Source: Zea mays
Taxonomy: Eukaryota; Streptophyta; Magnoliopsida; Poales; Poaceae
DNA: 64,000 nt
Direction of reading: 5' to 3'
Assembly (NCBI RefSeq): GCF_902167145.1
Contig: NC_050102.1
Span: 11,842,850 to 11,906,849 of the forward strand
In this document: positions 1 to 11,965 of the stretch, piece by piece
Layout of the letters: each line of letters opens with the position of its first letter
Numbering within the stretch: the stretch's first letter is position 1
Notes under the pieces: model-generated
Database searches by the model: none
Told to the model about the DNA's origin: nothing
The model's input: the letters and a program-made list of their open reading frames with translations, nothing else
Made by a program: the position numbers and the translations under genes

Positions 1-731
1 GTCAGCTCCAGCGTGCCTGGCTCAGCTGGCTCTGTCGCGGCCTCCGACGCTGCCTCCTGCCGCTTGATCCGGGCGTGGCCGTCCGTCCACTGCACGGGCG
101 ACTGTTGCGCCGTGCGCACCGGGGGATCGTCCAAGACGTCGTACGCCGCATGGGTGGCGTTTGTGTTATTGGATTGTCTTGTCGTCACTCCGGCACGACG
201 CCTCCGTGCGGAGGTCGGTGCCTGCCCGTTCGCGAGGACTTGAGTGGGGATCTACCGGTGCAGGCTGGGGAGGCCACCATTCGTTGGCGTAGCGCTGGGG
301 CGCAGGTGGCCGCTGTCGTCGGTGCTGAGGTGGTGGTCGCCAGAGGAGGTTTCTCCACGGACGATACCGTCGGCGCCACCCACGGTCAGACCTCCGGCTC
401 TTTGGCTTTGATGGCTTGTCCTCGCCCCTCGAGTGGGGACGTGGGCGAGGGCCTTCTTACAGCAGCGTTTGCCCTAAGGCCATCGTTGCTGCTATTTAGC
501 TGCCCGAGGCGGAGGTCATTGTCGCTGCTGATGGAGCGGTCGCCGGCGAGCCACCTGGAGTTTGTTGTCCCGCAGGCCCTCTGGTGTAGAGGTTGTTCAT
601 ACCCGCAGGAGTGGAACCAGAGTCCCGTTTGTAATGGTACCCTGAGTATGGGTGTTTGTTCATTGTGGCCGTCGAGGCCTGAACATCTGGGTATTTGAGT
701 GTAATATCGTGTTTCTTCCTCATTTCGAGCA
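1..731. other. 3' non-coding region of the Huck-like element
   Basis: This GC-rich stretch lies downstream of integrase in the element's orientation. Open frames exist on both strands but none shows a recognisable domain, so I call no gene. It probably belongs to the region in which Tat elements carry antisense ORFs (see the relic at 902-1340). Confidence 0.4.
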
Positions 732-1856
732 CTAGGACTTGCCTGTCGGCTAGCTGAACCGCTTAACCGAGCGTGAGTTGCCTTGCGCGGAAGGTGACGA
801 GTGAGGTATCCATATCCCAGAGGCGTAGGAGTCCCTCGGCTCGGTCGGCCTTGCCGTTTAAGGCCTCTCTTGCTTAGTTTTAGAACCTTCGGCCGCTCTG
901 CGATGAGCTGAAGCCGGAGGCAGCGGTGTCGGCATGGACAGAGGCGGAGTCGGCTCGAAAAGAGGCTTCGTCGGCCCGGGAGCATGTGGCTTCCTAGGCT
1001 GAGGAGGTGCAGCAGCGACGGCTGGAGCTTGGCTAGGTCGTCCGCGAGCGGGACCAATCCCGGAGTCACGCCGCCGAGGCCGGGAGCCAGGCTGAGGTCC
1101 TCGAGGGACAGCCGGCTGAGGCTACGGAGCGGCTAGCCGGGGTGTCTGCTCGGGCCGGAACCCTTGCGGAGAACCTGGTCGTGAGGGCCCAAGCGCGGTG
1201 CTGGCGTCCTCCTCCGAGGTGGAGATCCTTCCGCCCGAGTCGTCGTCCGAGGCTGGACCAGAATCTGCCGAGGGTGGAAACGTCGCCGAGGGTGCTGCTG
1301 CTCCCCCTGCCGATGTCCGAACCTGCAGGAACAATTTGTCTGAAGTATGCGTATGTTTTTCGCGGCCGCTGGGGCCTAAACATTTTAACGCCGGATTACA
1401 AAGATGTGTTTTATTTCCTCTTGTTTCGTGTGTTTGGACTTGTTTGGTAGCAGAGTCCCTCGTCCGAGCGTGAGTTCCTTTTCGCGGAAGGTGATGAGTG
1501 AGGTATCCGTATCCCGGAGGTATAGGAATCCCTCGGCTCGGTCGGCCATGCTGCTTACGTGTACTCTCGTCGTTTTTAGGGTTCTGCTATCAAAGCAGTC
1601 GAAATGGCACGAAAGCCGTTCTGGCAGAAAAGTTTTCAAGCGTTAGGACTTGTTCGGCAGCAGAATCCCTCGTTCGAGCGTGAGTTACTTTTCGCGGAAG
1701 GTGATGAGTGAGGTATCCGTATCTGGGAGGCGTAGAAGTCCCTCGGCTCGGTCGGCCTTGCCGCTTACGTGTACTCTCGTCGTTTTTAGGACCCCGCTAT
1801 CGAAGCAGTCGAAAAGCGTGAAAGACGTTCTGGCAAAAGACTTTTTCAAGGAAAAT
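732..1856. repeat. 210-bp tandem repeat in the 3' region of the Huck-like element
   Basis: Two nearly full units start at about 1436 and 1646 with GGACTTGTT, giving a period of 210 bp. Each unit continues through GAGCGTGAGTT, TTCGCGGAAGGTGATGAGTG and CCCTCGGCTCGGTCGGCC. A diverged, truncated third unit is seen at about 732-880, separated from the others by the antisense relic at 902-1340. Confidence 0.75.
902..1340 (+). pseudogene. Antisense coiled-coil ORF relic in the Huck-like element
   Basis: Read on the plus strand, opposite to gag-pol, from 902 there is a Glu/Ala/Arg/Gln-rich frame with the look of a coiled coil, interrupted by TAG near 995 and 1034. It appears to shift frame near 1195 into a Ser/Glu-rich tail (1198-1340). 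Position and character match the coiled-coil end of the intact antisense gene in the Grande-like element (19493-22784). I infer that it is the decayed 3' end of an equivalent antisense gene. No start or upstream exon can be assigned. Confidence 0.5.
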
Positions 1857-1994
1857 TCTGACGCAGAGGGGGTTCCCCCCTTCTAGCCCCCGAGGGAGGG
1901 TCGGGCTTTGCCGAGGCAAGGCTGACCCTTCCTTGACGGTTAGACTTTATTTGTGTGTGTAGAGAGAAACGAGGTATATGAACGATTTGAAACA

Positions 1995-3315
1995 TCTTAA
2001 GGGTAAGCGACGTAGCTGTTGGATGTTCCAAGCGTTGCTGTAGACCTCGCCTTGATCGTTGGCCAGCTTGTATGTTCCGGGCTTCAAAATTTTGGCGATG
2101 ATGAACGACCCTTCCTAGGGAGGAGTAAGCTTGTGGCGCCCTCGGGCATCTTGCCACAGCCAAAGTACCAAGTCTCCCAACTGGAAGCCTCAGGTCTCGA
2201 GCGTGGTAGCGTCGCAAAGACTGCTGATACCGCGCCGAGTGTAGTAAGGCCACGTCCCGAGCCTCTTTCAGCTGGTCCAGTGAGTCTTCTCGGTTGGCTT
2301 GGTTGCCTCGGTCGTCGTACGCCTTTGTCCTCGAGGAACCGTATTCTAAGTCTGTGGGTAAGATAGCCTCGGCCCCATAGACTAGAAAGAACGGCGAGAA
2401 ACCCGTAGCTCGGCTCAGCGTCGTCCTCAGACTCCAGACCACCGAGGGTAGCTCTTTCATCCACCGCTTGCCAAACTTGTTGAGGTCGTTGTAGATCCTC
2501 GGTTTAAGTCCCTGCAGAATCATACCGTTGGCACGCTCCACCTGCCCATTCGTCATGGGGTGAGCTACGGCGGCCCAGTCCACACGGATGTGGTGGTCCT
2601 CGCAGAAGTCCAGGAACTTCTTCCCAGTGAATTGTGTGCCATTGTCGGTGATGATGGAGTTCGGGACCCCAAAGCGATGGATGATGTTGGTGAAGAACGC
2701 CACTGCCTGCTTGGACCTGATGCTGGTTAAGGGTCGGACCTCGATCCACTTGGAGAATTTGTCGATGGCGACCAGTAGGTGCGAGAAGCCCCCGGGTGCC
2801 TTTTGCAAGGGATCGATGAGGTCCAGACCCCACACTACAAACGGCTAGGTGATGGGTATTGTCTGCAAGGCCTGAGCGGGCAGGTGCGTCTGTCTTGCGT
2901 AGAATTGACACCCTTGGCAAGAGCGTACAATCCTAGTGGCGTCGGCCACCACGGTCGGCCAGTAGAAACCTTGTCGGAAGGCGTTTCCCACGAGGGCTCG
3001 AGGTGCTGCGTGGTGACCGCAAGCCCTCGAGTGTATTTCTTGCAATAGCTCCTGTCCTTTGGCGACGGATATGCATCATTGGAGAATGCCTGAGGGGCTA
3101 CGGTGGTAGAGCTTCTTTTCATCACCTAGTAAGATGAACGACTTGGCGTGCCACGCAATTCGCCGAGCTTCGGCCTTGTCGAGGGGTAGCTCTCCTCGGA
3201 GGAGATATTCCAGGTACGAGGTCTGCCAGTTTCGGTTTGGCGCGACCCCATTCCGCTCTCCCTCGACGCGCAGGGCCTCACCCTCAGTGGCCGAGGATAC
3301 CTCAGGCTGGGCCAA
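1995..3315 (-). pseudogene. Gypsy integrase, degenerate (Huck-like element)
   Basis: Integrase inserts the cDNA copy into the genome. The zinc-binding HHCC region lies at about 2870-3030 (RACGHHAAPRALVG, GFYWPT, CQGCQF). The core at about 2390-2835 shows GLDLIDP, the second acidic residue in TDNGTQF and the glutamate in GQVERANGM, so the DD35E triad is present. After RRYHARDLR the frame shifts near 2240. The C-terminal part (LVLW, HKLTPP, EGSFIIAK, NAWNIQQLRR) continues in another frame to about 1995 with a W-to-TAG change. Other stops are a TGA at 3076-3078 (expected Arg, CGA) and a TAG near 2845 (expected Trp). It cannot make a working enzyme. Confidence 0.85.
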
Positions 3316-4046
3316 GGCTTCCTCGGGCTGGGTCGAGGCCTCCCCGAGGCCTCCTCGGGCTCGGGCGTGTCGTCGATCTTGACGGAGGGTTGATGTATGT
3401 CTATGGAGAAGACGTCTGGGGGAACCGTTGTCCGCCCCGAGGCTATTTTAGCCAGCTCATCCGTAGTCTCGTTGTACCATCGAGCGATATGGTTGAGTTC
3501 AAGCCCGTAGAACTTGTCTTCCAGGCGCCGAACTTCGTCGCAGTAGGCCTCCATCTTCCGGTCATGGCAGTGGGAGTTCTTCATGACTTGGTCAATGACA
3601 AGCTGCGAGTCGCCACGAGCGTCGAGGCGCCGAACCCCTAGCTCGATGGCGATGCGCAACCCATTAATCAGAGCCTCGTAATCGGCCACGTTGTTTGACG
3701 CCGGGAAATGGAGGCGCAGCACGTAGCGGAGATGTTTCCCGAGGGGTGAGATGAAGAGCAGGCCAGCACCAGCTCCTATTTTCATCAGCGACCCATCGAA
3801 GTACATGGTCCAAAGTTCCGGTTGGATCGGAGCTGTTGGCAATTGGGTGTCGACCCATTCCACCAGGAAATCCGTCAAGACTTGGGACTTTATGGCCTTC
3901 CAAGGAACGAATGAGAGTGTTTCACCCATGAGCTCCACTGCCCACTTTGCTATCCTACCCGAGGCCTCTCGACACTGGATGATCTCCCCCAGGGGGAAGG
4001 ATGACACCACAGTCACCGAATGAGACTCGAAGTAGTGTCGCAACTT
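3126..4046 (-). pseudogene. Gypsy RNase H, degenerate (Huck-like element)
   Basis: This is the RNase H and linker segment of pol, which removes RNA from the RNA-DNA hybrid during reverse transcription. Visible signatures are KLRHYFESH just after the RT, MYFDGSL (first catalytic Asp), NNVADYEALINGL (catalytic Glu) and GDSQLVIDQV (third Asp), then the tail WYNETTDELAKIASGR. It is in frame with the RT, separated only by a TGA at 4047-4049 that replaces an expected CGA. Near 3330 the frame shifts into the integrase segment. Confidence 0.85.
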
Positions 4047-4985
4047 TCACCGCGTCAGAATTACTGCGTACAATAGCTTCTGAATTTGCGGGTAGCGGAT
4101 CTTGGTCTCGGATAGCACTTCACTGATGAAGTAAACTGGCCTTTGGACGAGCAGTGCATACCCTTCTTCTCGTCTCTCGACTACGATCGCGACGCTGACC
4201 ACCTGAGTGGTTGCGGCTACGTAGATCAAGAGGGCTTCTCCCGCAGCGGGGGGCACCAAGATGGGCACGTTTGTAAGGAGCGCCTTTAAGTTTCCGAGGG
4301 CTTCCTCGGCCTCGGGGGTCCAAGTGAAGCGCTCGGCCTTCCTTAAGAGGCGGTACAAGGGTAACCCTTTCTCGCCGAGGCGCGAGATGAAGCGGCTCGG
4401 AGCCGCAAGGCATCCCATGACCCTTTGTACTCCTTTCAAATCTTTGATAGGCCTCATGTTGGTGATGGCCGCGATTTTCTCCGGGTTGGCCTCGATGCCC
4501 CGCTCGGAGACGATGAACACCAGGAGCATGCCTCGGGGGACTCCGAAGACACACTTCTCGGGATTGAGCTTCACGCCCTTCGCTCTCAGACACTTGAATG
4601 TCGTTTCAAGGTCGGAGGCTTTCCTCGTCTTGACAACGATGTCATCGACGTAAGCCTCGACCGTTTGGCCGATGTGCTGCCCGAACACGTGGTTCATGCA
4701 CCTTTGGTATGTCACACCTGCATTCCTCAAGCCAAATGACATAGTAGTATAACAGTAAATGCCAAAAGGTGTGATGAAAGAAGTCGCGAGCTGGTCGGAC
4801 TCTTTCATCTTGATTTGGTGATAACCTGAATAGGCGTCGAGCAATGACAGGGTTTCACACCTAGCAGTGGAGTCCACAATTTGATCGATGCGAGACAGAG
4901 GGTAGGGAACCTTCGGACATGCCTTGTTTAGACCAGTGTAGTCTACGCACATCCTCCACTTCCCACCTTTCTTTTCACAAGAACA
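4047..4985 (-). pseudogene. Gypsy reverse transcriptase, degenerate (Huck-like element)
   Basis: This segment copies element RNA to DNA. Motifs in order are MCVDYTGLNKACPK, SLLDAYSGYHQI, FGLRNAGVTYQRCM, the catalytic YVDDIVVK, and NPEKCVFGVPRGMLLVFIVS. The N-terminal RT residues (NPVLV) are in another frame, so a 1-bp frameshift lies near 4970-4985 in the Lys-rich linker. The C-terminal end is the TGA at 4047-4049. Confidence 0.88.
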
Positions 4986-5706
4986 GGGTTAGCTAACCAT
5001 TCGGGATGGAATACCTCTTTGATGAACCCTGCAGCCATCAGCTTGTGGACCTCCTCGCCTATGGCTCTGCGCTTTTCTTCGTCAAAACGGCGCAGAGGCT
5101 GCTTCACTGGTCGGGCACTGGCTCGGATATCCAGTGAGTGTTCGACGACATCCCTCGGTATGTCGGACATGTCCGAGGGACTCCACGCAAAAACTTCGGC
5201 GTTCACGCGGAGAAAGTCGACGAGCACTGCTTCCTATTTGGGGTCGAGCTCGGAGCCGATCCGGACTTGCTTGCTGGCGTCGTTGTTGGGGTCGAGGGTG
5301 ACGGACTTAACCGCCTCAGCCGGCTCGAAGTTGTTGGCGTGGCGCTTCGCATCACGCACCTCCTTGGAGAGGCACTCCAGGTCGGCGATGAGGTTCTCGG
5401 ACTCGGCGAGGGCCTCAGCGTACTCCATGCACTCCACGTCGCATTCGTACGCGTGTCGATACGTGGATCCGACGGTGATGACCCCGTTGGGGCCTGGCAT
5501 CTTGAGCTTGAGGTACGTGTAGTTGGGGACGGCCATGAACTTGGCGTAGCACGGTCTCCCCAGCACCGCGTGGTAGGTCCCTCGGAACTCGACCACCTTG
5601 AACGTGAGGGTTTCCCTGCGGAAGTTGGAGGGAGTTTCGAAGCAGACGGGCAAATCGAGTTGTCCAAGGGGGAGGACGCGCTTTCCGGGAACGATCCCGT
5701 GAAAGG
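4943..5706 (-). pseudogene. Gypsy protease end to RT start (Huck-like element)
   Basis: This continues the protease domain that begins at 44597 across the Sirevirus A insertion; the host codons join cleanly once the insert and one AAAGG copy are removed. It includes LGRPCYAKFMAVPNYTYLKLKMPGP, typical of the region between the Tat-lineage protease and RT, then the pre-RT segment VFAWSPSDMSDIP. A TAG at 5234-5236 interrupts the frame after the residues DPK. The Grande-like element has a TAG at the homologous site (15466-15468). Confidence 0.8.
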
Positions 5707-6918
5707 TGAGAACACCTAGAGGGGGGGTGAATAGGCGATCCTGTAAAAACTTGAAACTTAATGCCACAAAACTTGATTAGGAGTTAGCACAATAAAGCCA
5801 AGTGGCTAGAGAGGAGTTCTTGCAAAACACAGTAACCACAAGGAGATCAACACAGAGAGGCACAGTGGTTTATCCCGTGGTTCGGCCAAGTCCAACACTT
5901 GCCTACTCCACGATGTGGCGTCCCAACGGACGAGGGTTGCACTCAACCCCTTTCAAGCGGTCCAAAGACCCACTTGAATACCATGATGTTTTGCTTTGTT
6001 TCACTATATCTAGCTTGCGAGGAATCTCCACAACTTGGAGCCTCTCGCCCTTACAATTTGATTAACAAAGAATCACGGAAGTAAGGATGGGATGAGCAAC
6101 ACACACAAGACACAAAATTAGAGCAACAATACGCACACAAGTCACAACTTGAGCTCTCAACACAACTCAAAGAGTTCTCTACTCAAATGGAGCTCTAGTT
6201 GCTATCACAAAGAATCGAATGCGCGGAAATGAGGTCTTGGTGCTTAGGAATGCTCAAGGGATGCTTGGTGTTCTCCTCCATGCGCCTAGGGGTCCCTTTT
6301 ATAGCCCTAAGGCAGCTAGGAGCCGTTGAGAGCATTCTAGGAAGGCAATTCTTGCCTTCTGTCGCCTGGCGCACCGGACAGTCTGGTGCGGATTTCTTTC
6401 CTGTTTTGGCGCAGCCGACCGTTGGCGTTTTGGAGCCGTTGGCGCACCGGACACTGTCCGGTGCACACCGGACAGTCTGGTGCCCCCTTCAGACCGTTGA
6501 GCCGGCCACGCGTCACGCACGGATTGCGCGGTCGACCGTTGGCCCGGCCGACCATTGGCTCACCGGACAGTCCGGTGCACCACCAGACAGTCCGGTGATT
6601 TATAGCCATACGCCGCCGACGAAACCCGAGAGCAGCCAGTTCGCCAGAGCCAGCCTGGCGCACCAGACAGTCCGGTGCTCCCAGACTGAACTGTCTTTGG
6701 CTGAACAAAGCCACCTCTTTTCCAAATTGATTTCTCCTGTTCCCAGTACTTAGACACAATACATTAGTCCTTAAAACAAAGTACTAAGTCTTAGAAACAT
6801 ACCTTTATGTTGTTTTTCACTTTGTTCATCATTTGGCATAGATTAACACATGACCACTTGTGTTGGCACTCAATCACCAAAATACTTAGAAATGGCACAA
6901 GGGCACATTTCCCTTTCA
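5707..6918 (-). repeat. 3' LTR of Sirevirus A
   Basis: The 1212-bp LTR is bounded by TGAGAACACC and CCCTTTCA on the plus strand. It matches the split 5' LTR (33830-34730 plus 44238-44591), with many point differences and a rearranged palindrome cluster near 6369-6480. The probable TATA box on the minus strand (TATAAAAG) is at about 6297-6304. A G7 run lies just inside the end. Confidence 0.9.
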
Positions 6919-7704
6919 ATCTCCCCCTTTTTGGTGATTTATGCCAACACAACAAAAGCAATACAAAGATGTGCAACATCAATGCAAATAAGAACACAGA
7001 TTTGTTTTGAATCAAATTTGGCATATTTGGATCATTCTTTGCCACCACTTGGTTTTGTTTTTGCAAATCAACCTCAATTTCCTATCTCTAAGTCAAACAC
7101 ACTTGTTGAGACATAAAGAGAGTTGTTCCAAGAGAAATTGATCAAAGATTTCAAAAACTCCCCCTTTTTCCCATAATCAACCATTCTCCCCACAAGAGGC
7201 CAACTTTTGACAAGAGAGACAATAAGAGAGTTTTGTTAAACCAAAAGCTCTATTCTACTATTTTAAAAATTCTCAAGTGGTAGCTGATCCATTTATTGCT
7301 TTGGCCTTAATTTCTCCCCCTTTGGCATCAAGCACCAAAACGAGATCATTTTTGGCCCTCAAACCCCATTGCCTCACCAAAATTGTCAATTAAGAGCAAA
7401 AGGCAATAAGAGATACGAAGATAAACTTGGAGTAAGTTACCCTCTCATCGGAGTGCAGTGGAAGTCTTTCATGGTCCAAGTCCACCTTTCCCTTTCAATC
7501 CACCTTTGAAACTAAATTACGAACACTCAAGCACATGGTTAGTCTCAAAGGATTAAGTTGTAACACAACTCCCCCTAAATATGTGCATCACTTGCAAATG
7601 GACTTGTGAGGTCCGGGGAGTGTTTGTACAACTTGAACACCACAAATACATAACAAAATGCAAAAAGAACATGATCAAGGCATAAAACACATGTATGCTA
7701 TAAA
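6919..7704 (-). promoter_or_regulatory. Sirevirus A 3' untranslated region with multiple polypurine tracts
   Basis: There is no gene between pol and the 3' LTR. On the minus strand the tract AAAAAGGGGGAGAT abuts the LTR (6919-6932), where plus-strand DNA synthesis is expected to prime. Further GGGGGAG-type tracts lie near 7158, 7311 and 7569. Repeated tracts of this kind are a known Sirevirus trait. Confidence 0.8.
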
Positions 7705-10700
7705 TCAATCCAAGTTCCGTGAATCTAAGACATTTAGCTCACTACGCAGCCCGCAAAAGGTCTTCTCATCTAGAGGCTTGGTAAAAATATCGGCTAGCTG
7801 GTTCTCGGTGCTAATATAAAACACTTCGATATCTCTCTTTTGCTGGTGGTCTCTCAAAAAGTGATGCCGAATGTCAATGTGCTTTGTGCGGCTGTGCTCA
7901 ACAGGATTGTCCGCCATGCGGATAGCACTCTCATTGTCACATAGGAGTGGGACTTTGCTCAGATTGTAGCCAAAGTCCCGGAGGGTTTGCCTCATCCAAA
8001 GTAGTTGCGCGCAACACTGTCCTGCGGCAACATACTCAGCCTCAGCGGTGGATAGGGCAACGGAAGTTTGTTTCTTAGAACTCCACAACACCAGGGACCT
8101 TCCTAAGAATTGGCACGTCCCCGATGTACTCTTCCTATCAACCTTACATCCAGCATAGTCGGAGTCTGAATATCCAATCAAGTCAAAGGTAGACCCCTTT
8201 GGATACCAGATCCCGAAGCAAGGAGTAGCAACTAAATATCTAAGAATTCGCTTAACGGCCACAAGGTGACACTCCCTTGGGTCGGATTGAAATCTAGCAC
8301 ACATGCATACGCTTAGCATAATATCTGGTCTACTGGCACATAAATAAAGCAAGGAACCTATCATGGACCGGTATGCTTTTTGATCAATGGGCTTACCTCC
8401 TTTGTTGAGGTCAACGTGTCCGTCTGTTCCCATTGGAGTCTTTGCGGGCTTGGCGTCCTTCATCCCAAACCGCTTGAGCAAGTCTTGCGTATACTTCGTT
8501 TGGGAGATGAAAGTGCCGTCCTTGAGTTGCTTCACTTGGAACCCAAGGAAGTAGTTCAACTCGCCCATCATCGACATCTCAAACTTTTGAGTCATCACCC
8601 TGCTAAACTCTTCACAAGACTGTTGGTTAGTAGAACCAAATATTATGTCATCGACATAAATTTGGCACACAAATAGATCGCCATCACATGTCTTAGTGAA
8701 TAAAGTTGGATCGGCTTTCCCAACCTTGAAAGCATTCACAATTAAAAAGTCTCTAAGGCATTCATACCATGCTCTTGGGGCTTGCTTAAGTCCATAGAGC
8801 GCCTTAGAGAGCTTACACACATGGTCGGGGTACCGTTCATCCTCAAAGCCAGGGGTTGCTCCATGTACACCTCCTCCTTGATTGGCCCGTTGAGGAAAGC
8901 GCTCTTAACATCCATTTGGTACAACCTGAAAGAATGGTGAGCGACATAGGTTAACAAAATACGAATCGACTCTAGCCTAGCCACAGGAGCAAACGTCTCC
9001 TCAAAGTCCAAACCTGCGACTTGGGCATAACCTTTTGCCACAAGTCGAGCCTTGTTCCTCGTCACCACCCCGTGCTCGTCCTGTTTGTTGCGGAACACCC
9101 ACTTGGTTCCCACAACATTTTGCTTGGGACACGGCACCAGTGTCCAAACTTCATTACGCTTGAAGTTGTTGAGCTCTTCCTGCATGGCCAACACCCAGTC
9201 CGGATCTAGCAAGGCCTCTTCTACCCTGAAAGGCTCAATAGAAGAGACAAAAGAGTAATGCTCACAAAAATTAACTAATCTAGAGCGAGTGGTTACTCCC
9301 TTGCTAATGTCACCCAAAATCTGGTCGACGGGATGGTTCCTTTGAATCATCGCTCGGACTTGAGTTGGAGGGGCCTGTGGTGCTTCTTCCTCTTCACTTG
9401 GACATCTTGTGCTCCCCCTTGACCACACGCCTCCTCTTGAGGTACCTGTTCATCATCTTGGGTTGGGGGTGCACCGTCGTTGAGGAAGAAGGCTGATCTT
9501 GTTCCTTGTGTTCCTGCGGTCGCACGTCTCCAATCGCCATGGTGCGAATCGCGTCCGGTGGAACATCATCCTCATCTACATCATCAAGCTCAACTTGCTC
9601 TCTTGCAGAGCCATTAGTCTCATCAAATATAACGTCGCTAGAGTCTTCAACCAAACCCGATGATTTGTTGAAGACTCTATACGCCTTTGTATTTGAGTCA
9701 TAACCTAACAAAAACCTTTCTATAGCTTTGGGAGCAAATTTGGAATTCCTACCCTTCTTTACTAGAATGTAGCATTTACTCCCAAAAACTCGGAAATACG
9801 AAACATTGGGTTTGTTACCGGTTAGTAGCTCGTATGACGTCTTCTTGAGGAGGCGATGAAGGTAGACTCGGTTTATGGCGTGGCAAGCCGTGTTCACAGC
9901 TTCCGACCAAAACCGCTCGGGCGTCTTGAATTCTCCAAGCATTGCCCTCGCCATGTCTATGAGCGTCATGTTCTTCCTCTCTACCACACCATTTTGTTGT
10001 GGTGTGTAGGGAGCGAAGAACTCGTGCTTGATTCCTTCCTCCTCAAGGTACTCCTCCACTTGAAGGTTTTTGAACTCGGACCCGTTGTCGCTCCTTATCT
10101 TCTTCACCTTGAGCTCAAACTCATTTTGAGCTCTCCTTAGGAAGCGCTTGAGGGTCCCTTGGGTTTCAGATTTATCCTGCAAAAAGAATACCCAAGTGAA
10201 GCGGGAAAAATCATCAACAATTACTAAACCATACTTACTTCCCCCAATGCTGAGGTAGGCGATGGGTCCGAAGAGGTCCATATGCAACAGCTCTAGGGGC
10301 CTTGATGTGGTCATCACATTCTTGCTGTGATGCACACTTCCCACTTGTTTACCTGCTTGACAAGCTGCACAAGGTCTATCTTTTTCGAAATGCACATTTG
10401 TTAGTCCTAACACATGTTCTCCCTTTAGAAGTTTGTGAAGGTTCTTCATTCCCACATGTGCTAGACGGTGATGCCACAACCAGTCCATGCTAGTCTTAGC
10501 AATTAAGCATGCATCTAGACCGACCTCCTGTTTTGCAAAATCAACTAAGTAGAGTTTGTCGTCTAATACACCCTTAAAAGCTAATGAACCATCACTCCTT
10601 CTAAAGACAGACACATCTACATTTGTGAATAAGCAATTATATCCCATATTACATAATTGACTAACGGACAACAAATTATATCCAAGTGATTCAACTAAAA

Positions 10701-10905
10701 ACACATTAGAGATAGAATGCTCGGGAGAAATTGCTATTTTTCCTAGTCCTTTAACCTTGCCTTGATTCCCGTCACCGAATATGATTGAGTCTTGGGAATC
10801 TTTGTTCTTGACGTAGGAGGTGAACATCTTCTTCTCTCCCGTCATGTGGTTTGTGCATCCGCTGTCGATAATCCAGCTTGATCCCCCGGATGCATAAACC
10901 TGCAA
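7705..10905 (-). pseudogene. Sirevirus A pol (protease-integrase-RT-RNase H), frameshifted
   Basis: Pol is read in three pieces. 9394-10905 has the protease site ([11 protein letters not shown]), the integrase zinc region ([25 protein letters not shown]) and the core (DLFGPI, SDNGSEF, GVVERKN; DD35E intact). 8742-9428 starts RT ([34 protein letters not shown]). 7705-8820 completes RT ([10 protein letters not shown]) and RNase H (STAEAEYVAAGQCC, TKHIDIRHHF). Frameshifts lie near 9400-9430 and about 8850, the latter best explained by loss of one C in a C run. Each piece is otherwise open, so the decay is modest. Confidence 0.92.
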
Positions 10906-10911
10906 GGCAAA

Positions 10912-11957
10912 TTAGGCTTGGGTCTTAGGTACCCAACTCTTGTTGGGTCCTACAAGGTTAGTAACAATTGCCTTAGGGACCCAAATGCAAGTTTTATCTC
11001 CCTTGCATTTTGCCCCTAATTTTCTAGCGACCACCTTCTTATCCTTTCTAAAAATAGCAAAGGAGGCATTGCAAGCATGATAAATTGTAGAATGTTCATT
11101 ACTTACTTTCCTAGGTACATGAACAACATTTCTTCTAGGCATATGATGAACAACATTTTTCCTAGCAAAATTTTTATCATGCGTAATAGAAGAACTTGAA
11201 GCAATCATGGCATGAGAATCAAAAGCATCATAATTTCTATGAACATTCCTAGAATATCTCCTGTCATGGTACATGAAAGCATGGTTCTTTTGAGCACTAT
11301 TAGCCATAGGGGCCTTCCCTTTCTCCTTGGCGGAGATGGGAGCCTTATGACTTGTTAAGTTCTTGGCTTCCCTCTTAAAGCCAAGTCCATCCTTAATTGA
11401 GGGGTGTCTACCAATCGTGTAGGCATCCCTTGCAAATTTTAGTTTATCAAATTCACTTTTGCTAGTCTTAAGTTGAGCATTAAGACTAGCCACTTCATCC
11501 TTCAATTTAGAAATGGAGACTAGGTGTTCACTACAAGCATCAACATTAAAATCTTTACACCTATTGCAAACCACAACATGTTCTACACAAGAGGTTGATT
11601 TATTAGCTATTTCTAGTTTAGCATTCAAGTCATCATTGATACTCTTTAAGCTAGAATAGATTCATGGCATGTAGACAATTCACATGAAAGCATTTCATTT
11701 CTTTTAACTTCTAAAGCAAGAGAATCTTGTGCACTTACAAATTTATCATGCTCTTCATATAAGAGATCTTCTTGCTTTTCTAAAAGTCTATTTTTCTCAT
11801 TCAAAGCATCAATTAATTCATTGAACTTATCAATTTTAGTTCTATCTAATCCTTTGAATAAACTAGCATAGTCTACTTCATCATCGCTAGATTCATCATC
11901 ACTTGAAGAGGCATATGTAATAGCATTTCGAGTACTTACCTTCTTCTCCTTTGCCAT
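10912..11957 (-). pseudogene. Sirevirus A gag, C-terminal half
   Basis: This part follows the Grande insertion site. 11646-11957 is a coiled-coil segment that begins just after the junction residues CLMAKEKK. A 1-bp frameshift near 11655 leads into 10912-11628, which ends in the paired motif WVPK...WVPK. The TAA stop is in frame with pol and separated from it by a 12-nt pyrimidine-rich stretch ending in CAG. Gag forms the particle that packages element RNA; the N-terminal half is at 32447-33779. Confidence 0.85.
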
Positions 11958-11965
11958 GAGGCAGG

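Larger units (their letters stand above)
1..5706 (-). mobile_element. Huck-like Gypsy (Tat lineage) element, 3' portion
   Basis: This is the 3' part of a minus-strand Ty3/Gypsy element: part of protease, then RT, RNase H and integrase, and a long 3' non-coding region. Its 5' part resumes at 44592 after the Sirevirus A insertion; the host copy of the target duplication AAAGG is at 5702-5706. The 3' LTR is not in the window, so the element runs off the left edge. The pol order PR-RT-RH-IN is that of Gypsy. The primer site and LTR at 47411-48770 suggest a Huck-like Tat element, but the family name is from memory. Coding parts carry many stops and frameshifts, so the copy is dead. Confidence 0.85.

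Noticed and set aside
75..698. 207-codon plus-strand ORF at the left edge
   Set aside because: No domain, GC-rich, lies in the 3' non-coding region of a decayed Gypsy element with overlapping frames on both strands.
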